From contig NZ_CP009920.1 in NCBI RefSeq assembly GCF_000832985.1, forward strand, positions 1,798,001 through 1,862,000: a stretch of DNA of 64,000 bases. Reading direction: 5' to 3'. Shown piece by piece: positions 1 through 8,669 of this stretch. Position numbers and translations under genes: made by a program. Below the pieces are notes generated by a model. It did no database searches. It saw nothing but the letters and a program-made list of their open reading frames with translations, and had not been told where the DNA came from. Origin of the DNA: Priestia megaterium NBRC 15308 = ATCC 14581. Its GTDB lineage: Bacteria; Bacillota; Bacilli; Bacillales; Bacillaceae_H. Numbering within the stretch: position 1 is the first letter of the stretch; each line of letters begins with the position of its first letter.

Positions 1-249
1 GTAATCAATTTTTACATCTTTTAAAATTGGAGCACTTTCGCTATCTACAAGAATCTTAATGCCATGTTGTTCAAACAGCGTATCGTTTTCATTTACTTCG
101 TGAGCAAACCCCATGCCGTAAGAAAGACCTGAACAGCCTCCTCCATTTACATTAACACGTAAATAAGCATTTTCCTCTTCATGTTCTTTCATCATATCTT
201 TTATTTGAAAGCTTGCAGCTTCTGTAATTGTTAGGATATCCTGACTCAT
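1..249 (-). CDS. yutM: HesB/IscA-family Fe-S protein YutM (3' end outside window)
   Basis: Reading leftward from the ATG at 249, the protein starts MSQDILTITEAASFQI and contains NVNGGGCSGLSYGMGF, the first conserved cysteine region of A-type iron-sulfur carriers of the HesB/IscA/SufA family. About 83 residues are present. The C-terminal CGCG-type cysteines, which would complete the cluster-binding site, lie beyond the window edge. A good AGGAGGT ribosome site precedes the start. It lies downstream of dapF on the same strand, 75 bases apart. In B. subtilis yutM sits in this same neighbourhood. Family members bind or carry Fe-S clusters to target proteins, which fits the sufCDSUB operon 20 kb away and the NifU-like yutI nearby. 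The family is secure; the precise paralogue rests on gene order. Confidence 0.85.
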   Translation of the reverse strand, partial: MSQDILTITEAASFQIKDMMKEHEEENAYLRVNVNGGGCSGLSYGMGFAHEVNENDTLFEQHGIKILVDSESAPILKDVKIDY

Positions 250-324
250 TTTTAAACAGACCTCCTTTTTTGTTTAGTATACGACGAAATGTCTGCGACG
301 ACAAATCGTCTGCTTCTTCATTTT

Positions 325-1179
325 TTAATAATAATACGCGCCGTCACAAATCACATTGGCTGGACCTGTCATTAATACATTGCCTTTATTTTGCCAAACA
401 ATCGTTAAATCTCCTCCAGCGAGGTGTACGACAGTAGGAACATCTTTTTTCGTCTTCTCATTTAATACAGACGAAACAACAGCAGCACATGCTCCGGTTC
501 CACATGCTTGAGTGATACCCGAACCTCTTTCCCATACACGAAAATTCAGCTCTCTTTCGTTCACTACCTCGACAAATTCAACGTTCACTCCTTCTGGAAA
601 ACGCGAATCTTTTTCAACCACAGGCCCTAATGTAGTAAGAGGCGCTTGTTCAATATTATTTACGTAAAAGACAACGTGAGGATTTCCCATTGATACAGCC
701 GTCCCTTTTAACCGTTCTTTTCCAAATTCCATCTCTTCATTAACGACTTGGTCTTGGCTTGCTCCCGTCATTGGAATTTGTTCTCTAGCTAAAATAGGTG
801 CTCCCATATCGATTGTCACTTCTGGAACTTCATTTCCCTGCGGATGCACCGTTGCTTCTACAACTCCAGAAAGCGTTTCGATAAAAAATCTTTCGCTTGT
901 TACTAAATTATGTTCATATGCATATTTAGCTACACATCTTAAACCGTTTCCGCAGTTTTTTGCTTCCGAGCCGTCATTATTAAATACGCGCATTTTCACA
1001 TCTGCACGTTCAGATGGACAAATAAGAATCATTCCATCCGATCCAATTCCCGTATGAACATTTGAGACTTTTACAGCAAGCGGTGCTAACTCTTGCTCTT
1101 CTATATGTTCTTCAAACATATTTACGTAGATATAGTTGTTGCCAAGTGCATGCATTTTTGTAAACTGAAATTTTTTCAT
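325..1179 (-). CDS. dapF: diaminopimelate epimerase DapF
   Basis: Cytoplasmic, cofactor-independent racemase that converts LL- to meso-diaminopimelate, the precursor of lysine and of the peptidoglycan cross-link. The chosen ATG at 1179 gives 284 residues beginning [18 protein letters not shown], the usual family start and length. A frame-open extension to 1275 is rejected because the GGGTGAT ribosome site lies directly before 1179. The two catalytic cysteines are visible: C76 in NCGNGLRC and C226 in ACGTGACA. These are the thiol pair that acts as base and acid on the substrate. The fold is two pseudo-symmetric halves, one cysteine each. The gene is followed by yutM on the same strand. A strong hairpin with a T-run facing the other way lies at 1264-1296, just upstream. 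Confidence 0.96.
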   Translation of the reverse strand: MKKFQFTKMHALGNNYIYVNMFEEHIEEQELAPLAVKVSNVHTGIGSDGMILICPSERADVKMRVFNNDGSEAKNCGNGLRCVAKYAYEHNLVTSERFFIETLSGVVEATVHPQGNEVPEVTIDMGAPILAREQIPMTGASQDQVVNEEMEFGKERLKGTAVSMGNPHVVFYVNNIEQAPLTTLGPVVEKDSRFPEGVNVEFVEVVNERELNFRVWERGSGITQACGTGACAAVVSSVLNEKTKKDVPTVVHLAGGDLTIVWQNKGNVLMTGPANVICDGAYYY

Positions 1180-1263
1180 ATTATCACCCATTATTTTTTT
1201 ATGTAGCTCTAGTATAAAGTGATTCTCTTTTGTACACAATAATATCATCCCCCGTTTTTTTAG

Positions 1264-1297
1264 CTCCTTAATCATAAAGATTAAGGGGTTTTTTATT
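1264..1297 (+). terminator. intrinsic-terminator-like hairpin upstream of dapF
   Basis: A 10-bp stem (CTCCTTAATC with GATTAAGGGG, one G-T pair) with a 5-base loop is followed by eight T on the plus strand. It points away from dapF, and no plus-strand gene precedes it. It may stop antisense transcription or form part of the dapF leader. Confidence 0.5.
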
Positions 1298-1386
1298 TTG
1301 TCCTCCTTTGGAGTATTAAAAAACTAAAGAAGCATTATGATTGCAAAGAGGATGGTTAAAACGCAGATATTTGCGCAAAATCGCAT

Positions 1387-1416
1387 AAAAAAGCACGGCA
1401 AGACTAGCCGTGCTTA
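1387..1416 (-). terminator. terminator of yuzB
   Basis: Perfect 9-bp stem AAGCACGGC/GCCGTGCTT with a 7-base loop, followed on the minus strand by a T-run. It lies 66 bases after the yuzB stop codon. Confidence 0.8.
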
Positions 1417-1481
1417 CATCATCTATTCTATTAGCCTCATGTCCCTCTCCTGATAAAAAGAGATACGACAGCGGGGATAGT

Positions 1482-1730
1482 TTAAAACATTGGATTTTCT
1501 TCTAAATGAATGTAAATATTATCCACTAACTGTTCAGGTGTTTCCGCTGTAACAATCTCTCCGTTTACCAAGGCAAATAAAGATTGTGAACATTTCCCGC
1601 AATAACCTAAACATCCGTATTCAATGATATCTAGATTTGGATCTTTTTCAAGCTTTGCTAAAGCTCCTTGAGAACCACTGGCTAAATTACTAACGCAAAA
1701 TTCAATAATTGGCTGTATCACGTTTTTCAC
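1482..1730 (-). CDS. yuzB: DUF1450 protein YuzB
   Basis: An 82-residue soluble protein of the YuzB (DUF1450) family, close to the usual length of about 80. The visible feature is a cysteine cluster, [18 protein letters not shown] in the middle of the chain, plus a single cysteine near residue 12. This arrangement recalls thioredoxin-like ferredoxins, which could bind a metal or an Fe-S cluster, but no function is established that I can cite. A GAGGTGAAAAACG ribosome site precedes the ATG. The gene is transcribed alone, divergently from yutJ, and ends at its own terminator. Its setting among Fe-S and oxidoreductase genes (yutM, yutJ, yuzD, yutI) is conserved in Bacillus. The family call is firm; the role is unknown. 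Confidence 0.85.
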   Translation of the reverse strand: MKNVIQPIIEFCVSNLASGSQGALAKLEKDPNLDIIEYGCLGYCGKCSQSLFALVNGEIVTAETPEQLVDNIYIHLEENPMF

Positions 1731-2103
1731 CTCTCTACTATTAGTTTATCCTATCTCCTTTCATTTTCAACGTCAACTTTGGAAATTCACGTTCATGTTG
1801 CGTACGCTTTTTAGTTTCACAGACTTTTTCAAAAAAACGTATAAATAAAGCTTTATTACAGGGATAGCTTTAAATTATGTTGAAACATATTGTGGTTTTT
1901 TATTAATTTAGTTATACTTTTATGTATAGAAAACCAAACGAGGTTATATTAAATTATTATTTAAGTAAAATATGTTATCTTATATGGCCTTTCATATCTT
2001 TTTGGCAACCATCCTTATTAACGGTAATTTGTACTCTCCTATTCTCAAAAGCAAGAATAATAGAGAGAAAACAAAAATGCATGAAGCTAAAGGGGAAATT
2101 CAC
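1731..2103. other. yuzB-yutJ divergent intergenic region
   Basis: No gene is supported here. A sigma-A-like promoter for yutJ is possible, with -35 TTGTGG at 1890-1895, a 17-base spacer and -10 TATACT at 1913-1918. It would give an AT-rich leader of about 180 bases. The frame is open upstream of yutJ, but that peptide has no ribosome site and no family resemblance. Confidence 0.4.
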
Positions 2104-3168
2104 ATGAAGAACCTTGTCATACTGGGCGGCGGATACGGTGGTATGCGCGTTTTGCAGCGCCTTTTTCCGAATCAATTGCCTAACGATGTAGAAGTAACGC
2201 TTATTGACAAAGCACCTTATCACTCACTAAAAACTGAATTCTATGCACTTGCAGCTGGAACAATTTCTGATCAGCATGTTCGTGTTGCTTTTCCTGAACA
2301 CCCTCGCTTAAAGATTCGCTACGGCTGTGTAAAACGCATAGACCTAAAAGAGAAATGTGTCTATGTGGATGATCAAATGATCGCTTATGATGACCTGATT
2401 GTAGGACTTGGATGCGAAGATAAATATCATGGAGTTCCCGGAGCTCTTGAGCATACATACAGCATTCAATCCATTGATGCTTCACGAGCAACTTATCAGA
2501 CATTAAACAACTTGCCAGCCCACGCTACTGTTTCAATTGTAGGAGCTGGGTTAAGCGGAGTAGAACTAGCAAGCGAGCTAAGAGAAAGCCGCCCCGATTT
2601 AAAAATCATCTTATTTGACCGCGGTAAATTAATTTTGTCTGCTTTCCCAGAACGTTTAAGTAACTACGTTCAAACTTGGTTTACTTCAAACGGTGTTGAA
2701 ATCGTAAATAGTGCTAATATTACAAAAGTAGAACCGAACATTCTTTATAATCATGATGAGCCCATTCAAAGCGATGCAATCGTGTGGACAGCAGGTATCC
2801 AGCCAAATAAAGTGGTACGCGATTTAGACGTAGAAAAAGACCCTCAAGGACGCGTCGTCTTAACGAAATACCATAACTTGCCTGACGACGAAAATGTCTA
2901 CATTTTAGGTGATTGTGCAAGCCTACCGCATGCACCAAGCGCTCAGCTGGCAGAAGGTCAGGCTGAACAAATCGTGCAAGTACTTCTTCACCGCTGGAAA
3001 GGCGAAGCGCTTCCGGATGAATTGCCAACTATTAAATTAAAAGGCATACTTGGTTCATTAGGCAAAAAGCATGGATTTGGCTTAGTTGCCGAACGTCCAA
3101 TTACAGGACGCGTAGCTCGATTATTAAAATCAGGTATTCTTTGGATGTATAAACACCATAGTGGATAA
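2104..3168 (+). CDS. yutJ: NADH dehydrogenase-like flavoprotein YutJ
   Basis: A 354-residue pyridine nucleotide-disulphide oxidoreductase of the type II NADH dehydrogenase (Ndh) group. It starts MKNLVILGGGYGGMR, a GxGxxG FAD-binding loop. A second Rossmann motif, SIVGAGLSGVELASEL, near residue 165 binds NAD(P)H. A C-terminal flavin motif, YILGDCAS, lies near residue 280. Enzymes of this class pass electrons from NADH to quinone without pumping protons and sit on the inner face of the membrane. The ATG at 2104 is chosen because AAAGGGGAAA precedes it and because the FAD motif must be N-terminal, so the longer open frame from 1972 is ignored. It ends at a strong terminator. Whether YutJ itself uses NADH and menaquinone is inferred from the family. 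Confidence 0.88.
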   Translation: MKNLVILGGGYGGMRVLQRLFPNQLPNDVEVTLIDKAPYHSLKTEFYALAAGTISDQHVRVAFPEHPRLKIRYGCVKRIDLKEKCVYVDDQMIAYDDLIVGLGCEDKYHGVPGALEHTYSIQSIDASRATYQTLNNLPAHATVSIVGAGLSGVELASELRESRPDLKIILFDRGKLILSAFPERLSNYVQTWFTSNGVEIVNSANITKVEPNILYNHDEPIQSDAIVWTAGIQPNKVVRDLDVEKDPQGRVVLTKYHNLPDDENVYILGDCASLPHAPSAQLAEGQAEQIVQVLLHRWKGEALPDELPTIKLKGILGSLGKKHGFGLVAERPITGRVARLLKSGILWMYKHHSG

Positions 3169-3172
3169 AATA

Positions 3173-3208
3173 AAAGCCGTTAGATGACTGACAATCTAAC
3201 GGCTTTTT
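3173..3208 (+). terminator. terminator between yutJ and yuzD
   Basis: The inverted repeat AAAGCCGTTAGAT / ATCTAACGGCTTT, followed by T6, lies four bases after yutJ. It can act in both directions for the convergent pair yutJ and yuzD. Confidence 0.9.
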
Positions 3209-3211
3209 TCA

Positions 3212-3538
3212 TTATAATGCGCAGAAACCATACTTCTCCATTTCCTCAAATACGCGCTTTAATTTCGGGTTGCCTTCCCCAACAATTTCTCCGTTAATGA
3301 CCACTACAGGATAGAATAAATCTTCTTCAATCACACGCTTGGCAAAAGCTGCTTTTTCCGGATCCGTATGCGGCTCGTTTATATCTACATACGTGATAGC
3401 AAACGGCTGATTCGGATATTTACGAGAAATAGCTGCCTCTAGCCAATCATAGGTGTCTTTTGAAGACGGCAGGTTAACGCAGCTTGCACAAACAATTTCA
3501 GCTCCATAAATACACACTTCTACCTCAGTTGATTGCAT
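3212..3538 (-). CDS. yuzD: thioredoxin-fold protein YuzD (DUF1462)
   Basis: A 108-residue protein of the YuzD (DUF1462) family, which has a thioredoxin-like fold. The start at 3538 is set by AAGGGGGAT just upstream; the open frame extends ten codons further without a ribosome site. Visible features are a CASC motif near residue 20 (YGAEIVCASCVNLPSS), a pattern typical of a redox-active disulphide, and a PVVVINGEIVGEGNP stretch typical of the cis-proline edge of thioredoxin folds. A terminal GFCAL adds one more cysteine. It is convergent with yutJ and divergent from yutI, as in B. subtilis. A thiol-redox role is plausible from the CxxC but is not proven. Confidence 0.85.
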   Translation of the reverse strand: MQSTEVEVCIYGAEIVCASCVNLPSSKDTYDWLEAAISRKYPNQPFAITYVDINEPHTDPEKAAFAKRVIEEDLFYPVVVINGEIVGEGNPKLKRVFEEMEKYGFCAL

Positions 3539-3731
3539 AGCACATCCCCCTTGAATCTTTACATTCAAACTGTACGATTATTCAGACTTTTACTTCATTA
3601 TGAATACTATTTTACACAAAACTGATTCATTGCACATCTTTTTCTTTTAAGGTAACATTACGATGTATACTCCGATAGATTTTTCATGAAAGACCGTTTA
3701 TAATAAGAGTAGAAGAAAGGAGTCGATAGTT

Positions 3732-3962
3732 ATGTCAGAAATGCACGAGCAAGTTCAAGAAGTATTGGAAAAACTTCGTCCGTTTTTACTTCGCGACGGT
3801 GGAGACTGTGAGCTAGTAGACGTAGAGGATGGTATTGTAAAGTTACGTCTTTTAGGCGCTTGCGGAAGCTGCCCAAGTTCAACAATAACGCTAAAAGCTG
3901 GTATCGAACGTGCCCTTTTAGAAGAAGTACCTGGTGTAGTCGAAGTAGAACAAGTATTCTAA
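3732..3962 (+). CDS. yutI: NifU-like Fe-S scaffold/carrier YutI
   Basis: A 76-residue protein consisting only of a NifU C-terminal domain (Nfu type). The cluster-binding motif is [20 protein letters not shown], with the CxxC pair near residues 42 and 45. Two such monomers usually bridge one 4Fe-4S cluster and hand it to apo-proteins. GAAAGGAG lies before the ATG at 3732. It is monocistronic and convergent with thrB. Together with yutM and the suf operon it makes up the Fe-S assembly equipment in this window. The likely clients within the window, LipA and MoaA, both need 4Fe-4S clusters; this is inference. Confidence 0.92.
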   Translation: MSEMHEQVQEVLEKLRPFLLRDGGDCELVDVEDGIVKLRLLGACGSCPSSTITLKAGIERALLEEVPGVVEVEQVF

Positions 3963-4012
3963 TCTCTTTGATTTTATTATAAAAGCAACCTCCCATTTTA
4001 TTGGGGCTTGCG

Positions 4013-4052
4013 AATGAAAAATCCTCATTCAAATGAATGAGGATTTTTTTAT
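4013..4052. terminator. bidirectional terminator between yutI and thrB
   Basis: AAAAATCCTCATTCA and its complement TGAATGAGGATTTTT form a long stem with a short loop and T-runs on both sides. It serves the convergent genes yutI and thrB. Confidence 0.85.
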
Positions 4053-4966
4053 TAACTCGTTGTGACTTCAGCTTCTACAAATACACCTTTGCGATCAATT
4101 TGTAAAACATCTATTTCGCAGTTCGGCAGTAAAGCATACATATGTTCAGCAATCGCTTTTCCTTTTCCTTTTGGTGCTAAACATAATACACTCGGACCGG
4201 CTCCGCTTAATGACACACCGTATGCGCCGAGAGCTTTTGCTTCTTTTCGCACAAGAGAAAGCTCTGGCACGAGTCTCATACGATAAGGTTCGTGATATAA
4301 ATCTTTCTCCATAAATTCGCCTACCAGAGGTAAATCTTTATTTAAAAGGGCTGCTACTAGCATGTTCCCGATTGCCCCAGCTTCTACTGCGTGGCGATAA
4401 TTAATATCGGAAGGCAGCACATCACGAGCATCGGTTGTTTTTAATTCATATTCTGGAATAGCCATCACGATATCGACATCAAATTCAGGTATTTGAGCAA
4501 TATATGTTTCATTTTCATGATGGTAACCAACAACGATGCCGCCGTAAATAGAGGGGCTGACGTTATCAGGATGCCCTTCCATTAAGCTGCTGATGCGAAG
4601 CTTTTCTCTTTTTGATAAACGCAAGTCACACAGTACATTGGCCAGCTCGATTCCAGCTACGATAGCCGATGCGCTGCTTCCAAGTCCCCTTGCTAATGGA
4701 ATGTTGCTCCAAACAGAGACCTTCGCACTTGGAAGATCAATGTTAAATTGACGAGCCACGTCTTGTGCCACTTCATACATTAAGTTATCTGTACCTGTAG
4801 GAATACTTTGCACTTCTTTCGTTTCAGGGATAAAAATCCATTCCTCATGACACTCTACTGTTAATCTTAAGTAGCGAGATAAAGCCACTCCAATGGAATC
4901 AAATCCTGGCCCTAAATTAGCAGAGCTAGCTGGGACCGTAATGACAAAACGCTCATTTTCTAGCAT
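4052..4966 (-). CDS. thrB: homoserine kinase ThrB
   Basis: Phosphorylates L-homoserine with ATP to O-phosphohomoserine, the substrate of threonine synthase. It has 304 residues and is a GHMP kinase: the N-terminal [14 protein letters not shown] motif (residues 11-24) and the ATP-binding glycine/serine loop [12 protein letters not shown] (residues 90-101) are intact, and a C-terminal [13 protein letters not shown] motif is present. It is the last gene of hom-thrC-thrB; its start overlaps the end of thrC by seven bases, so translation is probably coupled. The operon ends at the hairpin at 4013-4052. Family length and motifs are all as expected. Confidence 0.97.
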   Translation of the reverse strand: MLENERFVITVPASSANLGPGFDSIGVALSRYLRLTVECHEEWIFIPETKEVQSIPTGTDNLMYEVAQDVARQFNIDLPSAKVSVWSNIPLARGLGSSASAIVAGIELANVLCDLRLSKREKLRISSLMEGHPDNVSPSIYGGIVVGYHHENETYIAQIPEFDVDIVMAIPEYELKTTDARDVLPSDINYRHAVEAGAIGNMLVAALLNKDLPLVGEFMEKDLYHEPYRMRLVPELSLVRKEAKALGAYGVSLSGAGPSVLCLAPKGKGKAIAEHMYALLPNCEIDVLQIDRKGVFVEAEVTTS

Positions 4967-6024
4967 GAAGCAACGACACCTTGGATATACTCAAATACCT
5001 TTTCTTCATCATTTGGTAAAACCACTGGCTTTACATTATGAGCATCGATTGCTACGTTTGGATCTTTTAATCCGTTACCTGTTAGTACAGCTACAACCGT
5101 TGAACCTTTTGCAATTTTACCAGAAGCTACATCTTTAAACACACCAGCTATTGAAGCGCAAGAACCTGGCTCTGCAAATACACCTTCTTTGCGTGCAATT
5201 GTACGATATGCTTCTAAGATTTGTTCATCTGTTACTTCATCAATTTTTCCGTTTGATTCTTTTGCTGCGTTTACAGCATAATCCCAGCTTGCTGGATTTC
5301 CGATTCGAATAGCCGTTGCAATTGTTTCTGGATTTTCGATAACTTGATTACGCACGATCGCCGCCGCACCTTCTGCTTCAAACCCGTGCATGTGAGGAAG
5401 AGACGTTTGGTGACGCTCACTGTATTCTTTGAAGCCTTTCCAGTAAGCTGTAATATTCCCTGCATTCCCCACTGGGATAGCTAAAACGTCAGGCGCTTTT
5501 CCAAGCTGTTCACAAATCTCGAAAGAAGCTGTTTTTTGCCCTTCAATACGGTATGGGTTTACAGAGTTTACAAGTGCAACCGGTGATGTTTCACTCAGCT
5601 TACGAACCATAGAAAGTGCTTGGTCAAAGTTTCCTTCAATTGCTACAATTTCTGCACCATACATAACAGCTTGAGCTAATTTCCCCATCGCAATTTTTCC
5701 ATTTGGAATAACAACGATACAGCGCATGCCAGCGCGTGATGCATAAGCTGCTGCAGCTGCGGATGTGTTACCTGTAGATGCACAAATAACCGTATTGCTT
5801 CCTTCTTCTTTTGCTTTTGCTACAGCCATTACCATTCCGCGGTCTTTAAATGACCCCGTTGGATTTAACCCTTCTACTTTCACATGTAGATCAATGCCTA
5901 GCTCTTTTGATAACTGAGCAAGATGAATTAAAGGCGTATTTCCTTCATGTAATGTAAGCATAGGTGTTTTCTCTGTTACAGGTAAAAATTCTTTATATTC
6001 AGCTAATAGACCTTTCCACATCAT
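4960..6024 (-). CDS. thrC: threonine synthase ThrC
   Basis: PLP enzyme that converts O-phosphohomoserine and water to threonine and phosphate. It has 354 residues. The PLP lysine lies in [11 protein letters not shown] (K60), and the phosphate-cradling loop is PVGNAGNIT in the middle of the chain. The start ATG overlaps the hom stop codon (ATGA), which indicates coupled translation. The next codon is also ATG, so the exact first residue (MMW or MW) is open. It belongs to the fold-type II family (threonine synthase/cysteate synthase). It shares an operon with hom and thrB; the three genes give the complete route from aspartate semialdehyde to threonine. Confidence 0.97.
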   Translation of the reverse strand: MMWKGLLAEYKEFLPVTEKTPMLTLHEGNTPLIHLAQLSKELGIDLHVKVEGLNPTGSFKDRGMVMAVAKAKEEGSNTVICASTGNTSAAAAAYASRAGMRCIVVIPNGKIAMGKLAQAVMYGAEIVAIEGNFDQALSMVRKLSETSPVALVNSVNPYRIEGQKTASFEICEQLGKAPDVLAIPVGNAGNITAYWKGFKEYSERHQTSLPHMHGFEAEGAAAIVRNQVIENPETIATAIRIGNPASWDYAVNAAKESNGKIDEVTDEQILEAYRTIARKEGVFAEPGSCASIAGVFKDVASGKIAKGSTVVAVLTGNGLKDPNVAIDAHNVKPVVLPNDEEKVFEYIQGVVASC

Positions 6025-7322
6025 ACTGTGCCAACTCCCTCTACGCGGTAACTGCTTTTTACATTTTCTACAATTGGTAAATCCCGAAGCTGCTGAAGGA
6101 TTTCCTCATAATCTTTTTGAGATGTTTTGTGTGTAACTACAACAATCTCAGCTAATTCGCTTCCTTTCACAGGAAGTTGGATAATTTTTTCGAAGCTCAC
6201 GCCACGCTCTGAAAATAGCGTTGTTAATTTTGCAAATGCTCCAACCTGATCTTTAACATGAATACGTAAGAAATGCTTCGAGAACATTTCATCTTCTGCT
6301 TTTAACTGTTTCGGATACTGAGGTGTTACCGCACTTTTACCATTCACACCTAAACGCATGTTTTTCATAACACCTACTAAATCGGATACGACAGCAGTGG
6401 CCGTTGGCAGGCTTCCCGCCCCCGGTCCATAGAACATAGTTTCTCCAACAGCTTCTCCGTATACATATACAGCGTTATACTCATCGCTTACTGAAGCAAG
6501 AGGATGTGTATCTGCTAAAAGAGTTGGTTGAACACTAACTTCTACATTGTCACCGTCACGATGTGCATATCCAATCAGTTTCATCGTATAGCCTAGTTGT
6601 TTACTATATTGCAAGTCTTCTTCCGTTACTTCTGTAATACCTTGAACACGAACATCATCCAAGTCAATTTTCATTGAAAATCCTAATGTAGCCAAGATTG
6701 CCATTTTACGAGCAGCATCTAAACCACCTACGTCAGAAGTTGGATCCGCTTCAGCATATCCTAAATCCTGAGCTTCTTTTAACACTTCATCATAGGCGCT
6801 TCCTTCTTTTGTCATTTTCGTTAAAATGAAGTTTGTTGTCCCATTTACAATTCCCATCATCTTCGTAATACGATCAGATGCTAACCCATCTGCTAATCCA
6901 CGAAGGATTGGAATACCGCCAGCTACACTTGCTTCATAAAATAAATCACAATTATTTTCAGAAGCTACTGTTAACAATTCTGAGCCGTAAACCGCCATTA
7001 AATCTTTGTTTGCCGTTACAACATGCTTTTTATTACGAAGAGCTGTTAAGATATAATCTCTTGTTTCTTCAACGCCACCCATTACTTCAATGACAACGTC
7101 AATCTCCGCGTTATGTAAAACGTCTTCAACATTCGTTGTTAATTTATCTTCACTGATCTCCACGTCACGTTTCTTATCAATATCTTTAACTACTACTTTT
7201 TTAACTTCTACAGGACACCCGACTTGATGACTTAATTTATCCTGATGATTTTCAATAATTTTGACTACTCCGCTTCCTACCGTTCCTAATCCTAATAATC
7301 CTACTGAAATACTTTTTGTCAT
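6021..7322 (-). CDS. hom: homoserine dehydrogenase Hom
   Basis: NAD(P)H-dependent reduction of aspartate semialdehyde to homoserine, the branch point to threonine and methionine. It has 433 residues from the ATG at 7322, the same length as I recall for B. subtilis Hom. A GTG three codons earlier lies inside the AGAGGTGAGG ribosome site and is rejected. Domains run in order: a Rossmann domain with [13 protein letters not shown] (residues 7-19), a catalytic domain with [12 protein letters not shown] and EADPTSDV, and a C-terminal ACT domain ([15 protein letters not shown] and on) that usually binds threonine or valine as a feedback signal. It is the first gene of the operon, preceded by a clear sigma-A promoter with an inverted repeat over its -35 box. 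Confidence 0.97.
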   Translation of the reverse strand: MTKSISVGLLGLGTVGSGVVKIIENHQDKLSHQVGCPVEVKKVVVKDIDKKRDVEISEDKLTTNVEDVLHNAEIDVVIEVMGGVEETRDYILTALRNKKHVVTANKDLMAVYGSELLTVASENNCDLFYEASVAGGIPILRGLADGLASDRITKMMGIVNGTTNFILTKMTKEGSAYDEVLKEAQDLGYAEADPTSDVGGLDAARKMAILATLGFSMKIDLDDVRVQGITEVTEEDLQYSKQLGYTMKLIGYAHRDGDNVEVSVQPTLLADTHPLASVSDEYNAVYVYGEAVGETMFYGPGAGSLPTATAVVSDLVGVMKNMRLGVNGKSAVTPQYPKQLKAEDEMFSKHFLRIHVKDQVGAFAKLTTLFSERGVSFEKIIQLPVKGSELAEIVVVTHKTSQKDYEEILQQLRDLPIVENVKSSYRVEGVGTV

Positions 7323-7375
7323 ATTCCTCACCTCTGTGTTCTTTCTACGTATACATTTGTTCTCTTATAGAGGAC

Positions 7376-7436
7376 ATTATAGACCTTATTTTTCTTTTTT
7401 ACAAGGTTTACTTGCCATCTTTTCTCGTAAACTTGT
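7376..7436 (-). promoter_or_regulatory. hom-thrC-thrB promoter with inverted repeat at -35
   Basis: Minus-strand promoter with -10 TATAAT (7376-7381), a 17-base spacer and -35 TTGTAA (7399-7404). An inverted repeat, ACAAGGTTTAC at 7401-7411 and GTAAACTTGT at 7427-7436, covers the -35 box and the region just upstream. This is a reasonable position for a repressor or activator site. Threonine operons in Bacillus are known to have a dedicated regulator, but I cannot match this repeat to its published site. Confidence 0.6.
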
Positions 7437-7525
7437 TAAAAAAATTGGTATATAAAGATAAATGTAAATTTTTAAAATATTTCATTTTATTATCATAACA
7501 TGGCTACTCCTGTTTTTTAATAAAA

Positions 7526-7562
7526 AAAGGACAATTTCACCGAAATGAAATTGCCTTTTTTA
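7526..7562 (-). terminator. terminator of the 2-hydroxyacid dehydrogenase gene
   Basis: An imperfect stem, AAAAGGACAATTTCA paired with TGAAATTGCCTTTT, lies at the end of the upstream minus-strand gene, with T-runs on both sides. Confidence 0.8.
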
Positions 7563-8552
7563 TTATGATTTTTTCGCAAACGCTTCTTTATTTACAATTG
7601 TAATAGGAGACTCGTTTGTGAGCACTGCTTTAATGTTTTTTACGCATAAAGAAATCATTTCCGTGCGCGTTTCGATACTCGCACTGCCGATATGAGGAAG
7701 AGCTACAACATTAGGCAATTGAAGAAGAGGGTGAGAAGCAGAAACAGGCTCTTGATCGAATACATCCAAGCCAGCTCCAGCAATTTCACCGGATTGAACC
7801 GCATGTAACAATGCTTGTTCATCAACCACTGCTCCTCTTGAAGCATTAATAAAAATTGCAGTTGTTTTCATCTGTTCAAATGCTTCAGCATTAAATAAAT
7901 GTTTGGTTTCGTCCGTTAATGGTGTCAAACAAACAATAAAATCAGATCGTTCAAGCAGCTCATTTAACTCACAGTAAACTGCATCGAGCTTTTGTTCTGC
8001 TTGAAGGTTGCGGCTTCGGTTGTGGTACAGAATTTCCATATCAAAACCTGTAGCACGTTTCGCAAGCGTCTCTCCAATTTTCCCCATTCCAACAATACCT
8101 AATGTTTTATGATGAATATCTCTACCCGCTAACAAAAATGGACTCCAGCTTTTCCACTGATTTTCTTTCACATATCCAGCAGCTTCTACTAAACGTCTAG
8201 CTACACTCATTAATAAACCAAACGTTAAATCCGCTGTTGTATCAGATAAAACATCGGGGGTATTAGAAACGATAATTCCTCGTTCAGTTGCCGCTTCTAC
8301 ATCAATATTATCGAATCCGACCGCCAAGTTAGCTACAAGCTTTAAATGAGGAGCTTGCGTAAGCAATTCACCGTCAATAAGATCTGAAAGCATTGTTAAT
8401 AGAGCATGTGCGTGCTTAGCTTTTTCACAAAGCAGCTCATGAGGGACTGCCTCATCTTCTTTATCCCACATTTCTACATTCGCTACTGCCTTTAAAGGTT
8501 CGATTAATTCATTCGGTATTTTTCTCGTAATAAATACAAACGGCTTGTCCAT
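7563..8552 (-). CDS. D-isomer-specific 2-hydroxyacid dehydrogenase (glyoxylate/2-ketogluconate reductase type)
   Basis: A 329-residue NAD(P)-dependent oxidoreductase of the D-2-hydroxyacid dehydrogenase family. The nucleotide-binding loop is GIVGMGKIGETLAKRA near residue 155. The catalytic segment has INASRGAVVDEQAL with the arginine, DVFDQEPV with the glutamate neighbourhood, and LPHIGSAS with the catalytic histidine. Closest in character are glyoxylate/hydroxypyruvate and 2-ketogluconate reductases; B. subtilis YvcT is of this type. Start ATG at 8552 has GAGGTGGCG upstream. It is monocistronic with its own terminator, between hom and yutH. B. subtilis does not, to my memory, have such a gene at this place, so it may be a local insertion. 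The substrate cannot be told from sequence. Confidence 0.85.
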   Translation of the reverse strand: MDKPFVFITRKIPNELIEPLKAVANVEMWDKEDEAVPHELLCEKAKHAHALLTMLSDLIDGELLTQAPHLKLVANLAVGFDNIDVEAATERGIIVSNTPDVLSDTTADLTFGLLMSVARRLVEAAGYVKENQWKSWSPFLLAGRDIHHKTLGIVGMGKIGETLAKRATGFDMEILYHNRSRNLQAEQKLDAVYCELNELLERSDFIVCLTPLTDETKHLFNAEAFEQMKTTAIFINASRGAVVDEQALLHAVQSGEIAGAGLDVFDQEPVSASHPLLQLPNVVALPHIGSASIETRTEMISLCVKNIKAVLTNESPITIVNKEAFAKKS

Positions 8553-8669
8553 ATGTACGCCACCTCTTTATCCTTTTTAAACTGCATGCATAAAAACAAA
8601 ATAGAAAAACAGGTTTGGATTATCCAACACCTATTTTTCTATTTTATCATATTCTATAGTAATCGCTTT

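Noticed and set aside
1972-2103. N-terminal extension of yutJ to a start at 1972
   Set aside because: No ribosome site precedes it, and the FAD-binding motif must be at the N-terminus. ATG 2104 has a good site.
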